Shown in pieces: positions 22,246-34,800 of a DNA stretch of 64,000 nucleotides. A model generated the notes under the pieces. The model did no database searches. It saw only the letters and a list, made by a program, of their open reading frames with translations, and was not told the DNA's origin. This stretch comes from Hydnum rufescens UP504 (Eukaryota > Basidiomycota > Agaricomycetes > Cantharellales > Hydnaceae). The stretch is taken from the NCBI GenBank assembly GCA_014904985.1, contig MU128918.1, forward strand, positions 124,001 through 188,000. The letters run 5' to 3'. A program made the position numbers and the translations under genes. Numbering within the stretch: the first letter of the stretch is position 1; every line of letters starts with the position of its first letter.

Positions 22246-23688
22246 TCACTCGCAAGTTCTTAGAAGTCGGTAGAGATCGCTAACGAGATATAGACTCCCA
22301 GCAAGGATCCCGAAGCTCCCCTTGCTTCTTGCCCACTGCAAAGCATCGTGTAGAACGCGACTCTGTTCCATAGCGCTGACATCCGCATCCGGTGCCTCCC
22401 ATATCTCACCGGATGGACCAATGAGATTGCGTGCGACTCGCTTCATTTCATCGTGCGGGACGTTGGACACCCATGGCATCCCCTCCACAGGCCCGAACTG
22501 GACCAGGGCGACACGATCCCGGGGGCGTAAGAGCTCCCCAAGCACGTCCACGGGCCGTTTCGGAGGCGAGAAAGAGAGCGCGAGAATAAATGTGCGAGGA
22601 GGCTCATTGAACATTGGGAGCGTGGAGAGATATGCGGACAGTGCCTGGGCCGATCCGGCGTTATGTGCCCCGTCGACCAGGAGGGAAAGACGCTGGGAGG
22701 GAGATACGGCTTCGCAATCGACGGGGTATTCTCGAAAACGAGAAAGAGGGAGAGAAACTGTTATCCACGAGAGTCTCCCAGGCCAACGGGCGTTAGAGAA
22801 GCCATCGACGACATGTTGATCAGTGAGGTGCCCGAAAAGAGACGGTTTCGAGGCACGTAGAGTCGCTAAGACGGTGTAAGCGAGGCCTGCATTAGAGAGC
22901 TGATGCTCGCCGGCGAGACGCAGACGACCTGGTAGTGTCTTTCCTGTACCATCATCGTTGAAGGAAGATATCATGATAGGGTGGTGCAGAGATGGTTGTT
23001 CGTCGATGTTCTCAATATCCCAAGGCAGCTTTGTTCCATCAAATTCATCTAGCCATGGCCTGACAACCAAGGGTCGAGAACGGACCAACCGTGCGTCCCG
23101 TTCAGTAGCACTGGCAGCTACAGACCGAAGTACATCCTCTTCACTCATTGGGGTTTGATCTCCAAGGACCACAATGCCGCCTTGCCGGATGATCCCTGCT
23201 TTTTCATGGGCGATCTCTGAGATAGAAGACCCAAGAAACGTTTGGTGATCAAGGCTGATGGAAGCGATGGCCGAGATGAGCATCCGTTCGTCTGGCAATG
23301 CGTTTGTGGCATCGAGTCGTCCACCCATACCGACTTCGAGCACAACCACCTGTACAGCGGCATCCTCGAACGCAGAAAGGGCACAGGCTGTCAGTAGCTC
23401 GAAATTGGTTGCACCAATCTGGTGATCATCTGAGAATCTTTTCACTCTGTCTTGGTGCTTGGCGTATATCGTCGGCGACAGGGGAACCCCATTGATAGAA
23501 ATACAATCGTGTACATCAATGAAATGAGGGCTGGTGAATTTTCCGATCGAGAGACCGCTGGCAATGAGGACGTGCTCGATTAAGGTTGTCACGCTCCCTT
23601 TGCCATTGGTCCCCGCGACATGGATGGTTGGACGTGTGTAGCTGAGCAACCCAAACAATGCGGAGGCCCGCTCGAGGCCAAGTTCCAT
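22246..23688 (-). CDS. FOL3: Dihydrofolate synthase (FOL3), folylpolyglutamate synthase family
   Basis: An intact single-exon frame of 480 residues, the normal length for this family. It joins glutamate to dihydropteroate with ATP to make dihydrofolate. Motifs in order: the P-loop HVAGTNGKGSVTTL near residue 24, KFTSPHFIDVHDCISING (residue 50), FELLTACALSAF, VLEVGMGGRLDATNA near residue 120, SLDHQTFLG and the conserved HEKAGIIR near residue 160, AGEHQLSNAGLA near residue 265, and LLVDGAHNAGSA near residue 340. The DGAHN motif marks the C-terminal domain. The short start before the P-loop (MELGLERASALFGLLSYTRP) is typical of the fungal dihydrofolate synthase branch rather than the longer mitochondrial polyglutamate synthase. 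That this gene is clean while neighbours contain one-base breaks is useful for judging assembly quality. Confidence 0.92.
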   Translation of the reverse strand: MELGLERASALFGLLSYTRPTIHVAGTNGKGSVTTLIEHVLIASGLSIGKFTSPHFIDVHDCISINGVPLSPTIYAKHQDRVKRFSDDHQIGATNFELLTACALSAFEDAAVQVVVLEVGMGGRLDATNALPDERMLISAIASISLDHQTFLGSSISEIAHEKAGIIRQGGIVVLGDQTPMSEEDVLRSVAASATERDARLVRSRPLVVRPWLDEFDGTKLPWDIENIDEQPSLHHPIMISSFNDDGTGKTLPGRLRLAGEHQLSNAGLAYTVLATLRASKPSLFGHLTDQHVVDGFSNARWPGRLSWITVSLPLSRFREYPVDCEAVSPSQRLSLLVDGAHNAGSAQALSAYLSTLPMFNEPPRTFILALSFSPPKRPVDVLGELLRPRDRVALVQFGPVEGMPWVSNVPHDEMKRVARNLIGPSGEIWEAPDADVSAMEQSRVLHDALQWARSKGSFGILAGSLYLVSDLYRLLRTCE

Positions 23689-23970
23689 GCTCTAATCGTC
23701 TCGTGACTACGGACGACCAATCATACAACTTTTCATTAATCTTACAGGGAGTTCGAGTCCTCAGGACCGACTCAGAGGGTGGTAATATCTACGATCTTGT
23801 ACAAGATGCAGACGCAATGTTTCAGGGAGTAATTAGTATCTCAGCTGCGGAGGCGTTCGACAAATAAGGGACTCGTATTCGGTGCCACAGAGTTCGCGCA
23901 TAAGTTTTGGGTCCAGACCTCTGGTATTTAATGCAATGATGGGAAAACAGGGGTAAGAACAAGCCAATCC

Positions 23971-24648
23971 TCAAACCACGGTGCCTGCATTGGCAGCGAT
24001 ACGAGGCCATAGATCGGCCTACACGGAACAGAGAGTAAGTTTGGGAAACCCAGTAACGGTCGACCATTCCAAAAGACACTTACGCATTCTTTGGCTACAG
24101 GCCCAGTGATGGCTGACCCCTTCATCTCTCCCTTCGGATTGACGATGACTCCTGCATTGTCCTATAAAGATGCGGAGTAGGATGAGCACAAGGCAAATCC
24201 CAAGTAGGTTACGAAAGTACCTCAAAATACAGGAAGACACCATCTCGTCTTCGCCACGCTTTGCGTTGCCGGATGATAATCGCAGGCATAGCTGTGAGGA
24301 TGGGGATGAGTCTGAGGAGCAGGAACATCTGAATGATAGCACAGCATACTTTTCTTGCGGAGTTCGGGTTTTCCTTTCTTTACCGAGGCGACGACCATGT
24401 CACCCACACCAGCATCGGGAAGACGATTGAGGCGGGCCCCAAATCCAAAAGGTTCAATGACGAACAAAGACTTTGCACCCGAGTTGTCTGCACAGTTAAG
24501 GACTGCACCGACTGGGAGACCCAGGGTCAGTCTAAATTTACTGCCAGCCGCGCCAGCCCCTAGCAGCGAAGGGTATGAGATCGATATGTAGGAAGGCCTT
24601 CCACCTGAGAGGCATGTGTGCAACACTGTACGTACCGCGTTTAGACAT
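23971..24648 (-). CDS. RPL23: 60S ribosomal protein L23 (uL14)
   Basis: A highly conserved large-subunit protein located at the subunit interface. Exon 1 is tiny (MSKRG, 24648 to about 24636). Exon 2 reads [20 protein letters not shown] then [12 protein letters not shown] and [20 protein letters not shown]. After an intron comes [20 protein letters not shown]. After another comes [20 protein letters not shown] and PVAKEC, and the final exon is [15 protein letters not shown] with stop TGA at 23971-23973. All introns are short with GT-AG ends and preserve frame. Small first exons ending just after the start codon are common in ribosomal protein genes. Its start is 88 bp from the divergent ATG10 start, implying a shared promoter. 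Confidence 0.95.
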
Positions 24649-24736
24649 TTTTTAGATAGGATGAGGAGTTGACCGGAGGCAAATGTGGCCTGTATAGTCA
24701 ACGCCGGCACGCCCCGGACCACGCCGAAGTCGACCC

Positions 24737-25858
24737 ATGCGTAGCCCAGCTACTTTGACGCGAGAACAATTTGATGCTGCGTGCCGGAGCCTCGTTGAGC
24801 TTGATATATCTGGGGTGAATGGAAGCCTGAGTTATTTACCTTTGAACTGGATGTGGAAAGAACATAGTGTGCGTGCGGAACAGCCACTTCACTACTCTTA
24901 GATCTCAATCATTGGCGTGCTGCTATTCCTAGAAATATTCGGGTTTTGGTTATCTGTATCGGACTGTGTCTTTTCAGGATCGAGGCAATACTGAACCATC
25001 GTCATCTGAGCTCGACAATGGGGGTGTGGAAGACTTCGAAGATCGTGCGACGATACCCATGATGGGATCTTCATCCCAGATCTCAATCGATCAATACGTC
25101 GTGTTCTCCAATACATTTCGTGTGCCTTCGTTCTATTTCAATGCTTACTATGCAGGTACTTGCAGGTCAAGCACATAACAACCTCACTGTCTTTCTAACA
25201 GGTGCGTGATGTAGATGGTACGCCGCTATCGCTCTTGGATCTGGTGCAAACGTCCTTCATGCGACATACCGTTTCGATTCCAAATGCATGCACTTCGCCA
25301 TCTCAGTCCATATTGCTACCGCAAATAGGAGAGGATTCTGTACCATTCCCTTTATTGACCCGGGGGGATCACCCTACCACGGGAGCGCCATGTTGGTACA
25401 TACACCCTTGCGAAACATCTGCTGCAGTCAAGGAGTTGATGGATGAAATTGTTGGTGACGAATGGGACGAAACTAATCCAGAAAAAGGTCTTCTTCGCTG
25501 GTTCGGCCTGTGGTTCATGGTCCTCGGGTCTGTCTTGAATTTGGTTTCATTGCCCTTCCCATGGGCGAGAGGACTTAGGGTGATTGCACTCCTTCTCATC
25601 CCAGCCATGACATTTCATTGCTGTACTTTCCGTTGTAGTCCCAGAAACTATATAGGTGAAGAGTCAGCCCGGTCCACGTTGATGAGGATATGTCGTACCC
25701 AGCGCCAAGAATGCCCCCGGTGGACCATTTATCTGCATCTGCTCCTACCACTAGCCATTCTGGATTTGCAACCCCTGTGCGAAGAGGGAACGCCCGCATG
25801 GCTCGTTCATACCCTTCTGTGTCCACGCCACAGATGTACAGATGAGTACCCCACATGA
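24737..25858 (+). CDS. ATG10: Autophagy E2-like enzyme ATG10
   Basis: ATG10 conjugates Atg12 to Atg5 during autophagosome formation. The start reads [20 protein letters not shown] and then WMWKEH, matching the N-terminal helix and the aromatic segment of the family. After an intron-bearing stretch comes [18 protein letters not shown], the central strand motif. Another intron precedes [14 protein letters not shown], and then [19 protein letters not shown], whose HPC motif carries the catalytic cysteine (about 25400-25415). The final helix is [18 protein letters not shown] near 25510. Homologues end soon after this helix. Here the frame continues to 25858, antisense to the last exon of the neighbouring hydrolase, so either the true stop lies behind a short intron near 25545 or the genes overlap. 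The 3' end given is the stop of the uninterrupted frame. Confidence 0.75.
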
Positions 25859-28795
25859 ACAAAAGGCCTGTGTGCCGTGGATTATTTGGTTTGAAATTCA
25901 TCCAGTAGCATAGGGCGTCAGACTTACCAGTTCCTGCGGTACTGAACTTCTTATGGTGTATTTTAAAACATCCAGGATAATGAGAGTCGAATTCGATAGG
26001 ACTGTCAATCTCCAGCTGTGCTTTGGCGTACTTGTTTTCAAATGGTCCGCCAAAAACGACCACAGCGCGACTTCCCGAACTCGACGACCAATTAGGGTGC
26101 CGAGTGGCCTCTGTATCGAAAAGAATATCGCAGTCGATCCCAAGATATGCTAATAGGTTGTGGGCTAGCCGTCTAGCGAGGGTAAGATCACGATCATGGG
26201 TGTTCGAGCCTCGACACGGGACGACGAGTGTAATTGGAGACCCATATGAAAGGATGCGGGATATAGGGCCTGTCTCTCTAAACACGCGGGGGGCGATTCT
26301 CTGGGACGAGGGCTATCTGAGCTCGGTTGGGGGGTGCATGATACAACTGGACACGAACCTCCCAACCTTCCGTGCTTGACTTCAAGAACCATATCTCGCC
26401 CTCTTTATCGGGGATGGACCCTATTGGATGCCCATCGATTTCAAGGGCTTTTTTGATGGCTTGCAGAGGCGTCTGGTGGTGAATCACTGAGAAACATCGG
26501 ACGTTGGCAGTTCGCACTACAGATCCGGCTACTGTTAATTTCGACAGTCTATAACTCGAAGGATAAGGGCCTCAGATCGTTAGGGAATGCTACCCTATAA
26601 CTAACCTGCCAGGGATGTCTACTTGGCGAATCTGCCATCCACGCAGAGAACCAGATTCATGGGGCCACATCACGGTCAGGGTGAACGGACTGTCGCCCGT
26701 TCGGGGTGCTTGCGGATCATGGAGAAGATCATGGATTGCATGCTGAATGGAAGGTGTCCGCAGGGTGCCATCCCACCAATGCGGCTTTCCCGGAATTTCC
26801 TCGAATCTATAATAAGGCCTCTCGTTTCAATTGAACTCGAAAAGATCAAGCTGATGGACCTACGTAGCGTCCGATCTCCTATCAAATGACCTAACTATTT
26901 CGATGGCCTTTCTGGAATGCCATACTGGAACATTTTCGTCTTCCCCTCCATGGAATACGCGCATTCTCGATCTAGTAAGGTTTCCAAGGAATAAGTCATT
27001 GTCACCACCAGCCGTGGAGGCCTTAAGTATCCCTCCAAGGGTTGGATCCACATAATGTGAGCCATGCGAGGAGGACTCGGGAACGTACGCTGATGCCGAG
27101 AGATAAGCTGCAACGGGAATTGCAGCTGGGACGATATCGGGATATCTTGAGGCGATGAAGAAGGCCCCTTGTCCACCGTTGCTATGTCCAATGGCAACGA
27201 ATTGTTCTGCAATGATGGGTTCTCGTGTGCGTAAAGCCTTCACGGAGGCAAAAACATCAAGGACACTAGGCCCACGCCAGTCATAGCCCCAGGGGGTCAG
27301 ACCGCTGGGATATATGACCCAATTAAATTGCTGCCGTGGTATAGAATTTGTCCAAAACGGAGAGTCCACATCGACGCCCGCACCATGGAGGGCAACGAGG
27401 GGTGGATAGTGCTTTCTAAGGTGGGCAGAGTGGGAGGGAGCAAAATAGACTTGGAAGGTACAGGCCATCTATGGGTTTGGGTGAGAGTGACGTGAGAACT
27501 GGGGAGTCTGGTGAAATGTGGAAAATGTTTGATCTGGACTGTAATGCGTCTATATTCACCGGAGGAAAATTGAAAGGTAAATTGTAGATTTGATACTGAG
27601 TCCGGGAGACGTGATGATTGATGGATGGCTAATGGGAGAAGGCGGCGTTGGAAAGGCGCAGCCTGGATGATTTCCCCTCAATAGACACTGAAAGGCACTG
27701 GATATGCATCAGTATCAAGATCGCAACACTGGAAGGTAACATATCCACATTGTTCTGGTCACATCGAACGTGTTGAAGTGTCTGCCACGATGAAGAGTTC
27801 TGTACTTCCACACCAAGGACATCACCTAACGCCCAACCATCCATAAAATCTGGTATTAATTGCAGTGGCCCTCCAACTACGAGCCGTAGTGGGGAAATGG
27901 CATCGATGGAAATACGGGTGCGACTAACAGGCTCTGGTCGATGATCGGAATACACAGGATCCCCGAATAAACGAATTTCGTAGTCCAGGGAGATAAACAC
28001 GTCGAAAATTATGGGATCGGATACCAGCAAAGGCAAATGGATAGGAATGATACGGGGTGACGGGGATTGCTCGTAAATGTCGCCCTCGAACCATTGAATT
28101 TCATTATGGTTGAAACTTTCGAGCCGAGGAACCAAGGCAACAAAAGAGGCCTGCTTTAGTGCCACGCTAAGAGCTGGAACTTCCGAGCCCTTGGGTGGTC
28201 TTGGTGGGAAGAGGGTCATAGTAGTATGAAGCACGGAGTGGTGCTGGAGGGCTGACCACCCCAGGATACTTCGCAGAGCAGCCCATCTTATTGTTGGGTA
28301 TGAGATTTCGTATTCCCCAGGGTGTCTTACGTGCTTCGGTGACCATTTTACAAATCCGCCATCAGCCAGTGCGGATGAGAATGAAGCTTGGTCACGATGA
28401 ATGTACGGGGTTAGGACTGGCTAGGTCGCGTTAGCGGCGCTAATGAATCTAATGTTGACGCCTACTTTGTATCGGGTAACACGGCGATAGATATTGCTGT
28501 TCGCGAGCGGCTCTTCACCTTAAAGCGTTAATATGGAATCTCTCCCGTGATCGTGCGCCTTCTTACATAGGAAAAGGACCCAACAGCTGCCAGACACCTT
28601 ATTAGCAAATGTCACCAACAAGACAACAGGGAATGTACGTCATAATCGGGAGACAGAGAGACAATCCATCTGTCGTTATCTGTAGGGGAAATCTGCATAT
28701 TCCCTCGGACGCCACGCAGGACCAAACAACCACCAACCGGCGGACTCCGGTGTTGATTCTCGGTCACGTCCCTCGAACACGAGTTTGTTCAACAT
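25596..28795 (-). CDS. Large alpha/beta-hydrolase (prolyl-oligopeptidase/esterase-like)
   Basis: A multi-exon gene. The catalytic domain (27468-26860) reads YPPLVALHGAGVDVDSPFW, then WGYDWRGPSVLDVFASVKAL, then the nucleophile elbow AIGHSNGGQGAFF (GHSNG, Ser near 27180). It ends with RVFHGGEDENVPVWHSRKA, which places an acidic residue and a candidate catalytic His. A long N-terminal region (28430-27629: ALADGGFVKWSPK; FVALVPRLESFNHNEIQWF) precedes it. A C-terminal region (26517-25596: [60 protein letters not shown]) follows, stop at 25596. This matches a family of roughly 900-residue fungal peptidase S9/esterase-like proteins with unknown substrate. The first exon is uncertain: Met at 28795 followed by SAGWWLFGPAWRPRE fits the expected N-terminal motif, but the exon to 28430 was not resolved. 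Confidence 0.7.
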
Positions 28796-28868
28796 CTCAG
28801 TTTCAAGAATCGGTTGCCAATATAAGGCTGTGGTTGGCTTGTTCTCAGCTGCGTAGGGTAAATACACG

Positions 28869-31800
28869 ATGCATGCAGTCGCGCCGCGCCCGTCTTTAGG
28901 TGCAGAAGCAGCTCGCGCTGCCGTACTGCAGGCCGAGTTCAACGAGAAACGATGGGTGTGGGTCCCTGATGAGAAAGAAGGATATCTCGCAGGATGGGTT
29001 CTTCGAGAAGACGATGACTTGGGGGAAATTATGTTGGCAACTGGTGGCGAGGTACGCTTCAAATAGTACTCGTATGGTTGCTCGCCTGACCAACGCGCTA
29101 TAGACGCGCACTGTACCACTGTATTCATTAAGCAAGATGAATCCCCCCAAGTTTGATCGTGTAGATGATATTGCGGATCTCACATTCCTCAATGAAGCAA
29201 GTGTTGTCCATAATCTCCGTCTTAGATACGGCTCAGGTGCCATTTACGTATGTTGCGCCCCGTTTATTGAGAGGACCAGCGTTAATTCACCTTTATTCCT
29301 CCTCGAAGACCTATTCCGGGTTGTTCTTGGTTGCCATTAATCCTTACACCAACCTCCCCCTATACAGTGAAAGTGTAGTTCAACAATATCGCAACAAACG
29401 TAAGGAAGAAAACCCACCTCACATATTTGCTGTTGCCGAAAATGCATGGATAAGCATGGGGGAGGTGCGGGAAAATCAGTCTATCTTGATCACGTAGGTA
29501 GAGTAGCCGGTCTTCTCGTATGACCATTATTGACTTTGTGCAGGGGAGAGTCTGGGGCTGGTAAGACAGAGAACACGAAAAAAGTGATCCAGTATCTTGC
29601 CGCCATTGCCGCAGAACAGGCTAATCTCTCTTCGTCGCCCTCTTCCAACTCTGTCGGCGTCACGAATTCGCTTTCGGGTATTCCTCGTTCTGCCCCCTTC
29701 AAAAGCAGACATCGATCCAACACTCTGAGTCAAGCTATTGTCAAGTCCCCTGCATTGGGACTCATGGAGCGTCAGATATTACAAGCCAATCCTATCTTAG
29801 AAGCCTTCGGCAACGCTCAAACACAACGGAACAACAATTCTAGTAGATTCGGGAAGTTCGTTCGCATAAGCTTCTCTGGCGATGGAACTATTGCTGGTGC
29901 CAACATCGATTGGTATCTCCTTGAGAAGAGCCGTGTCACATTTAGGAGTGTAGGAGAGCGCTCTTTTCATGTTTTTTATCAACTTCTCGAAGGGGGAGGA
30001 GCTTTGAAGAGTGCGTCGGGCACTTCTGAAACCCGTAGCTTTACTTAACACTTTCTTTAGGCCCCCTGTTGCTGGACGGTAATATCGAGGATTATAACTA
30101 CCTGAACAAGTCGCGAAGTCATGTGGACGGCATTGACGATCGTGAAGAATGGCGGGCACTTAAAGTATGCGGACATTCTTCTTTGATATAATGTATTCTC
30201 ATCGTTATATAGACTGCTCTTGATGTTGTTGGCTTCTCCCCAGAGGAGCAATTCGATCTGTTTAGGGTTGCAGCAGCTATCCTTCACATTGGTAACATCG
30301 ATGTCACTTCCGACCGGTCCGACCAGGCGCACATACCTGTCCCCTCCCAAGTTGAAAAGGCGTGTCATTTACTGGGTTTGCCGGTTCCAGAATTTACCAA
30401 AGCGGTGCTGCGACCGCGTGTCTTAGCTGGCCGCGAGTGGGTCACTCAAGCCAGGACGAAACAGCAGGCATCGGATGAATTATCATCACTCTGTAAGACG
30501 ATTTACGAGAAGTCTTTTGGGGCGATGGTGGACCGCATCAATAAGGCGCTGGACCGGCCCGTCCCACAAATCTACATTCATTGGAGTGCTCGACATCGCT
30601 GGATTCGAGATTTTCACAGTTAACAGCTTCGAGCAACTGTGCATCAACTATACCAACGAACGCTTACAGCAATTCTTCAATCATCATATGTTCGTTCTTG
30701 AGCAAGAAGAATACGCCCGTGAAAGCATAGACTGGGCGTTCAGAATTTCGGCCTAGATCTTCAACCCACTATAGATCTTATCGAATCCCGCGAGCCCATC
30801 GGAATCCTCAGTTGCCTCGACGAAGAGTGTATCATGCCCCGAGCCACTGATGCCACATTCACGGAGAAGCTACACTCCCTGTGGACATTATCGGCTTCGT
30901 CGACTAGCGATCAAACTCCCCCTCACCCAGGAATGTCCAAGTACACTCCCAGCCGATTGACGAAGGGATTCGTCATCATCCATTACGCTGGGAAAGTCGA
31001 ATACGACACGGAGGGCTGGTTGGAGAAGAACAAAGACCCTCTAAATAGCAACTTGACTAGGGTCATGGCGTCTTCTTCGGAACGATATATATCGCAGCTC
31101 TTCGCTGAATACGGAGATAATGGTGACATCGGTGTGGTCAAGAAACGGGTTAAGAAAGGGGCCTTTCGGACTGTTGGCCAACGGCATAAGGAACAACTTT
31201 CAAGTTTGATGACGCAACTCAAGGCGACACAGCCTCATTTTGTTCGGTGCATTGTGCCTAATCCCTTAAAGAGGCCCGGACGAGTGGATATTCCTCTTAT
31301 CCTTGATCAACTCCGGTGCAATGGTGTCTTAGAAGGTATTCGCATTGCCAGACTTGGCTATCCCAACCGCCTTCCGTTCGCCGAGTTTCGTCAGCGGTAT
31401 GAGACGCTCACACCCGGGATTCTGCCTCCCGGATATATGGACGGTCGCAAGGCGTGTACTCGAATGGTGGAGGCCCTTGATCTCGATTCTTCCAGCTATG
31501 CCATCGGGAATAGCAAAGTCTTCTTTAAAGCGGGCGTTCTCGCCGAGCTGGAGGAAAGGCGTGATGCTCTTCTCTTCGACATCTTTTCTCGATTGCAGGC
31601 CGTTGGACGCATGTATACCGCCCGTCGGCAGATGAAGAAGATCCTCAACCGTGCAGTTGCTGTCCGGACTATTCAACGGAATGCACGCGTATATGGGGAG
31701 CTCCGGGAGTGGCCTTGGTGGCAATTGTATACCAAGGTCCGGCCGCTCCTTGCAGCTACGCGGAACGATGAGGAATTGCGGAAGAAGGAACTCGAGCTCG

Positions 31801-34800
31801 CCCTGGTTAAGGAACGCGCAGAACGCGACCAGCGGGAGAAAGCAGCGCTCGAGGCGCTGAAGATGCAACTCGAACAGGAAAAGCGCAAGATTGAAGATGA
31901 ACTAGAAGCCGAACGCGAATTTGCGCTCGATAAGGACCGGATCCTCGAACGCAGCAAGAAACGCGAGGCCCGACTTGAAGAAGAGGTTGCTGTTCTCCAG
32001 GCCGACCTAGAAACATTAGATTCTCAACTCGAACGAGCAATGGCAGCTCAGAAGGCTGGTGAGGAGAAGTACGTTGCCCTCAAGACGGCATTCGACCATG
32101 CTGCAGACCATCTCGTACGTCTGGAGACCGCCGAGAAGCAGTGGGCTGAACAGGAGAAGGCGCTTTTCGGTGAGAAAACCGAAAAAGAACACGAGTGGGA
32201 GGCTACCCGGGCTCGATGCAACGTCTTGGAGAGAGAAGGAGACGAGCTTCGTCGCACTCTCGTCGAGAAGGACGAAGACCTGGTGCGGTTCAAGAAAAGG
32301 ACGGATGCCACTATTGCCGAGCTTGAGACCAAGCTAACAGTAGAAGTCAAGAATCGGTGCGTCATTCAACTACATTGATCTAGTTGCTTGGATTTATGTT
32401 CCTCACTGTGCAGGGACGTTAACGCAAGCCGTTCCGACCAATTGGAGAGAGAGGCGAGGCAAGCCCGAGAGCAGCTGGCCGATTTGGCGCGGACGGCTAC
32501 CGATTATGAGAGTATAGTTCAGAAAAAGGAAAACGAACTGGCTCGACTTGGCTCTCAGATCCTTGCGTCACACCGCGATCGAGATACTGCTCTCACCCAC
32601 GTAACCGAACTGCAAGGCCACCTCGACACCTTGAAAGACGAAGTTCAGGCACAAGAGTTAGACCGAGAGCGAGGTGCCCAGGCCCGTGCGAAATTGGAGG
32701 CCGAGATCGATGAACTACGCACCCTCTTGAACGCTAAAGCATCCGAGGATACGCGACGATCGGAGGCGGAAAAGAGCCAGGAGCAAGAGCTCTCCGATTT
32801 ACGTGCTCGAGTTGCTAAAGCTCAGCTTGACCTGGTTGATGAGCGACGACTAGCTGTTGAAGTCCAAAGCAAGTTGAAGGTGGACCTCGAGACCCTGCAA
32901 CGAGAACACAATAGTACGGTGGGCATCAACCACGACCTCCAAACCCGCGCGAAAGAGAACGAGAAAGGGAAAATTGAAGCGGAACAAGCCCTTCAAGCTG
33001 TCGAGAAGTCGAAGAGGGCCGCAGAGGCTGACCTTCACACGTTAAGATCAAAGCAGCTCGATTTGGAGGGCCAGCTTGCCGAAACTCTCAAAGCCAAGGA
33101 GGTCTGTCGCGACATCCCGTCTCTTGATATCTGATTCTCACGTAGTCCTAGGCATTGGATCGACAACTTGCTTCTGCACAAGCCAAGCATCAGGACTTCG
33201 AGGATGCCGTGCTTCAGATTGAGCGGGAGAAGGCCTCCTGGGTCCGACAGATGGAAAGCGTCCGGAAGCAGGTCGAAGCAGAGACATCACGACGCACTCA
33301 AGTCGAGCAAGGGGCGAAACTTCAACATCGTGAAGCTACCCAGCTCAAAGAACAATTCGCGAAACTTGAGCTGGAGCACAAGAAGACGCTGGACGATCTC
33401 CACCAACGCGATTGGGAAGTGTCACAATTGCGTTCGAAGCAGGACAAGACAATTGTGGAGCACGTTCACGTACTCGAAGAGGCGAAGCGTGTCACCGATC
33501 GTCAGCTTGCATTAGCCCAGCAGGAACTGAAAGACCTGACTGCGTATGTTAAATCACTGGAGAAGGCGAAGACTCGCCTCATTGGCGATGCAGAAGATCT
33601 TACCCGCCAAACAGAGCGAGAACGACTCGAGCTCAAGGCGAAAGAGAAGGCGGCAAAGGCACACGAACAACTTGCCCTTCGAGCCAAAGACGATGTCGAG
33701 AATGAACGGAAAGCTCGTGAGGCTGCCGAGTTGCGCACACGACGGGCCGAGTCGGAACTCAAGAATATGCAAAGCCAACTTGCCGACACTCAACGGCAGC
33801 TGGAGACAAGCAAACGCTCCAAGGCTCAGTTGGAAAGTGAACTAGCATCACTCGTCAACGATGGAGACACACCCAATTCTGCGGACAAGATTCGTCGTCA
33901 GTATGAAGCCAAAATCACTCAGCTTGAGCAGAACAATGCGAACGCTGGACACACCCGTTCGAATGCTGACCGCATACGGCAGCACGTGGAGCAGCAGCAG
34001 ATTCAACTGCGTCGCCTCATAATGACACAAATGCCAAAAGACGACTCTTTCCGTACTCGCCTGCTTCGAGAACTGGAAGAATTCGATAAACGACTTCTAC
34101 AGGAATTCTCTCATAGACCTTCCACCCCAGTTTCAGAAATTCGAACGTTGGCGAATGTATCGCCTTCGAAGCGGACGTCCATGAATGGCGTGGCCCGCCC
34201 CCGCCTGAGTTCATTGGGTGAGAACTCCCACCTCGTGGAGGCAGAGCTCAGTGGCCTTCGGCAACAAATTCAAACGCTCGAGATACAGATTGTTGCTTCC
34301 GATCGTGTCCGCCAGCACTTACAGGCTGTTCTTAGGGATATCACTGCCGATCTAGACCATACCGATGGAACCAAACAATCCCTGCAAACACATCGAGCCA
34401 AGCTTGCTCAGGAGAATGCACGCTTGAAAGAGTTGCTTGATGAGGAAGCAGATACACGCCGAGCTAACGAATCCGCCCAGCTTGATGGAGTTAAAGCTCT
34501 GTGGACTAAATTCCAACACACGATCTCTCAAGAACAAGCGAGTTATGCCAAATTAGAAGACTCGAGGAAGGCTTTAGTAGGTCTTACATTTCATCAAAGA
34601 TACACCCAATGATGAACCATGGTCCGCCAGCTTGCTCAACAGCGTGCAGCTCAGACTGAGCTGGAAGACCACCGTAGACAGGTCACGGAGTTGTTACAAT
34701 CAAAACAGCACCTCCAGACCACCGTTGCGGATCTGAAAGATCGATTGGAGCGTGAGTTCATCGCGAAGAACGAAGAGACCGGTGCGAGGAGATCCTCTGC

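Noticed and set aside
28676..29128. 150-codon minus-strand frame across the hydrolase/myosin boundary
   Set aside because: Only its 3' part (28795 downward) fits a hydrolase first exon; the rest is antisense to myosin exon 1.
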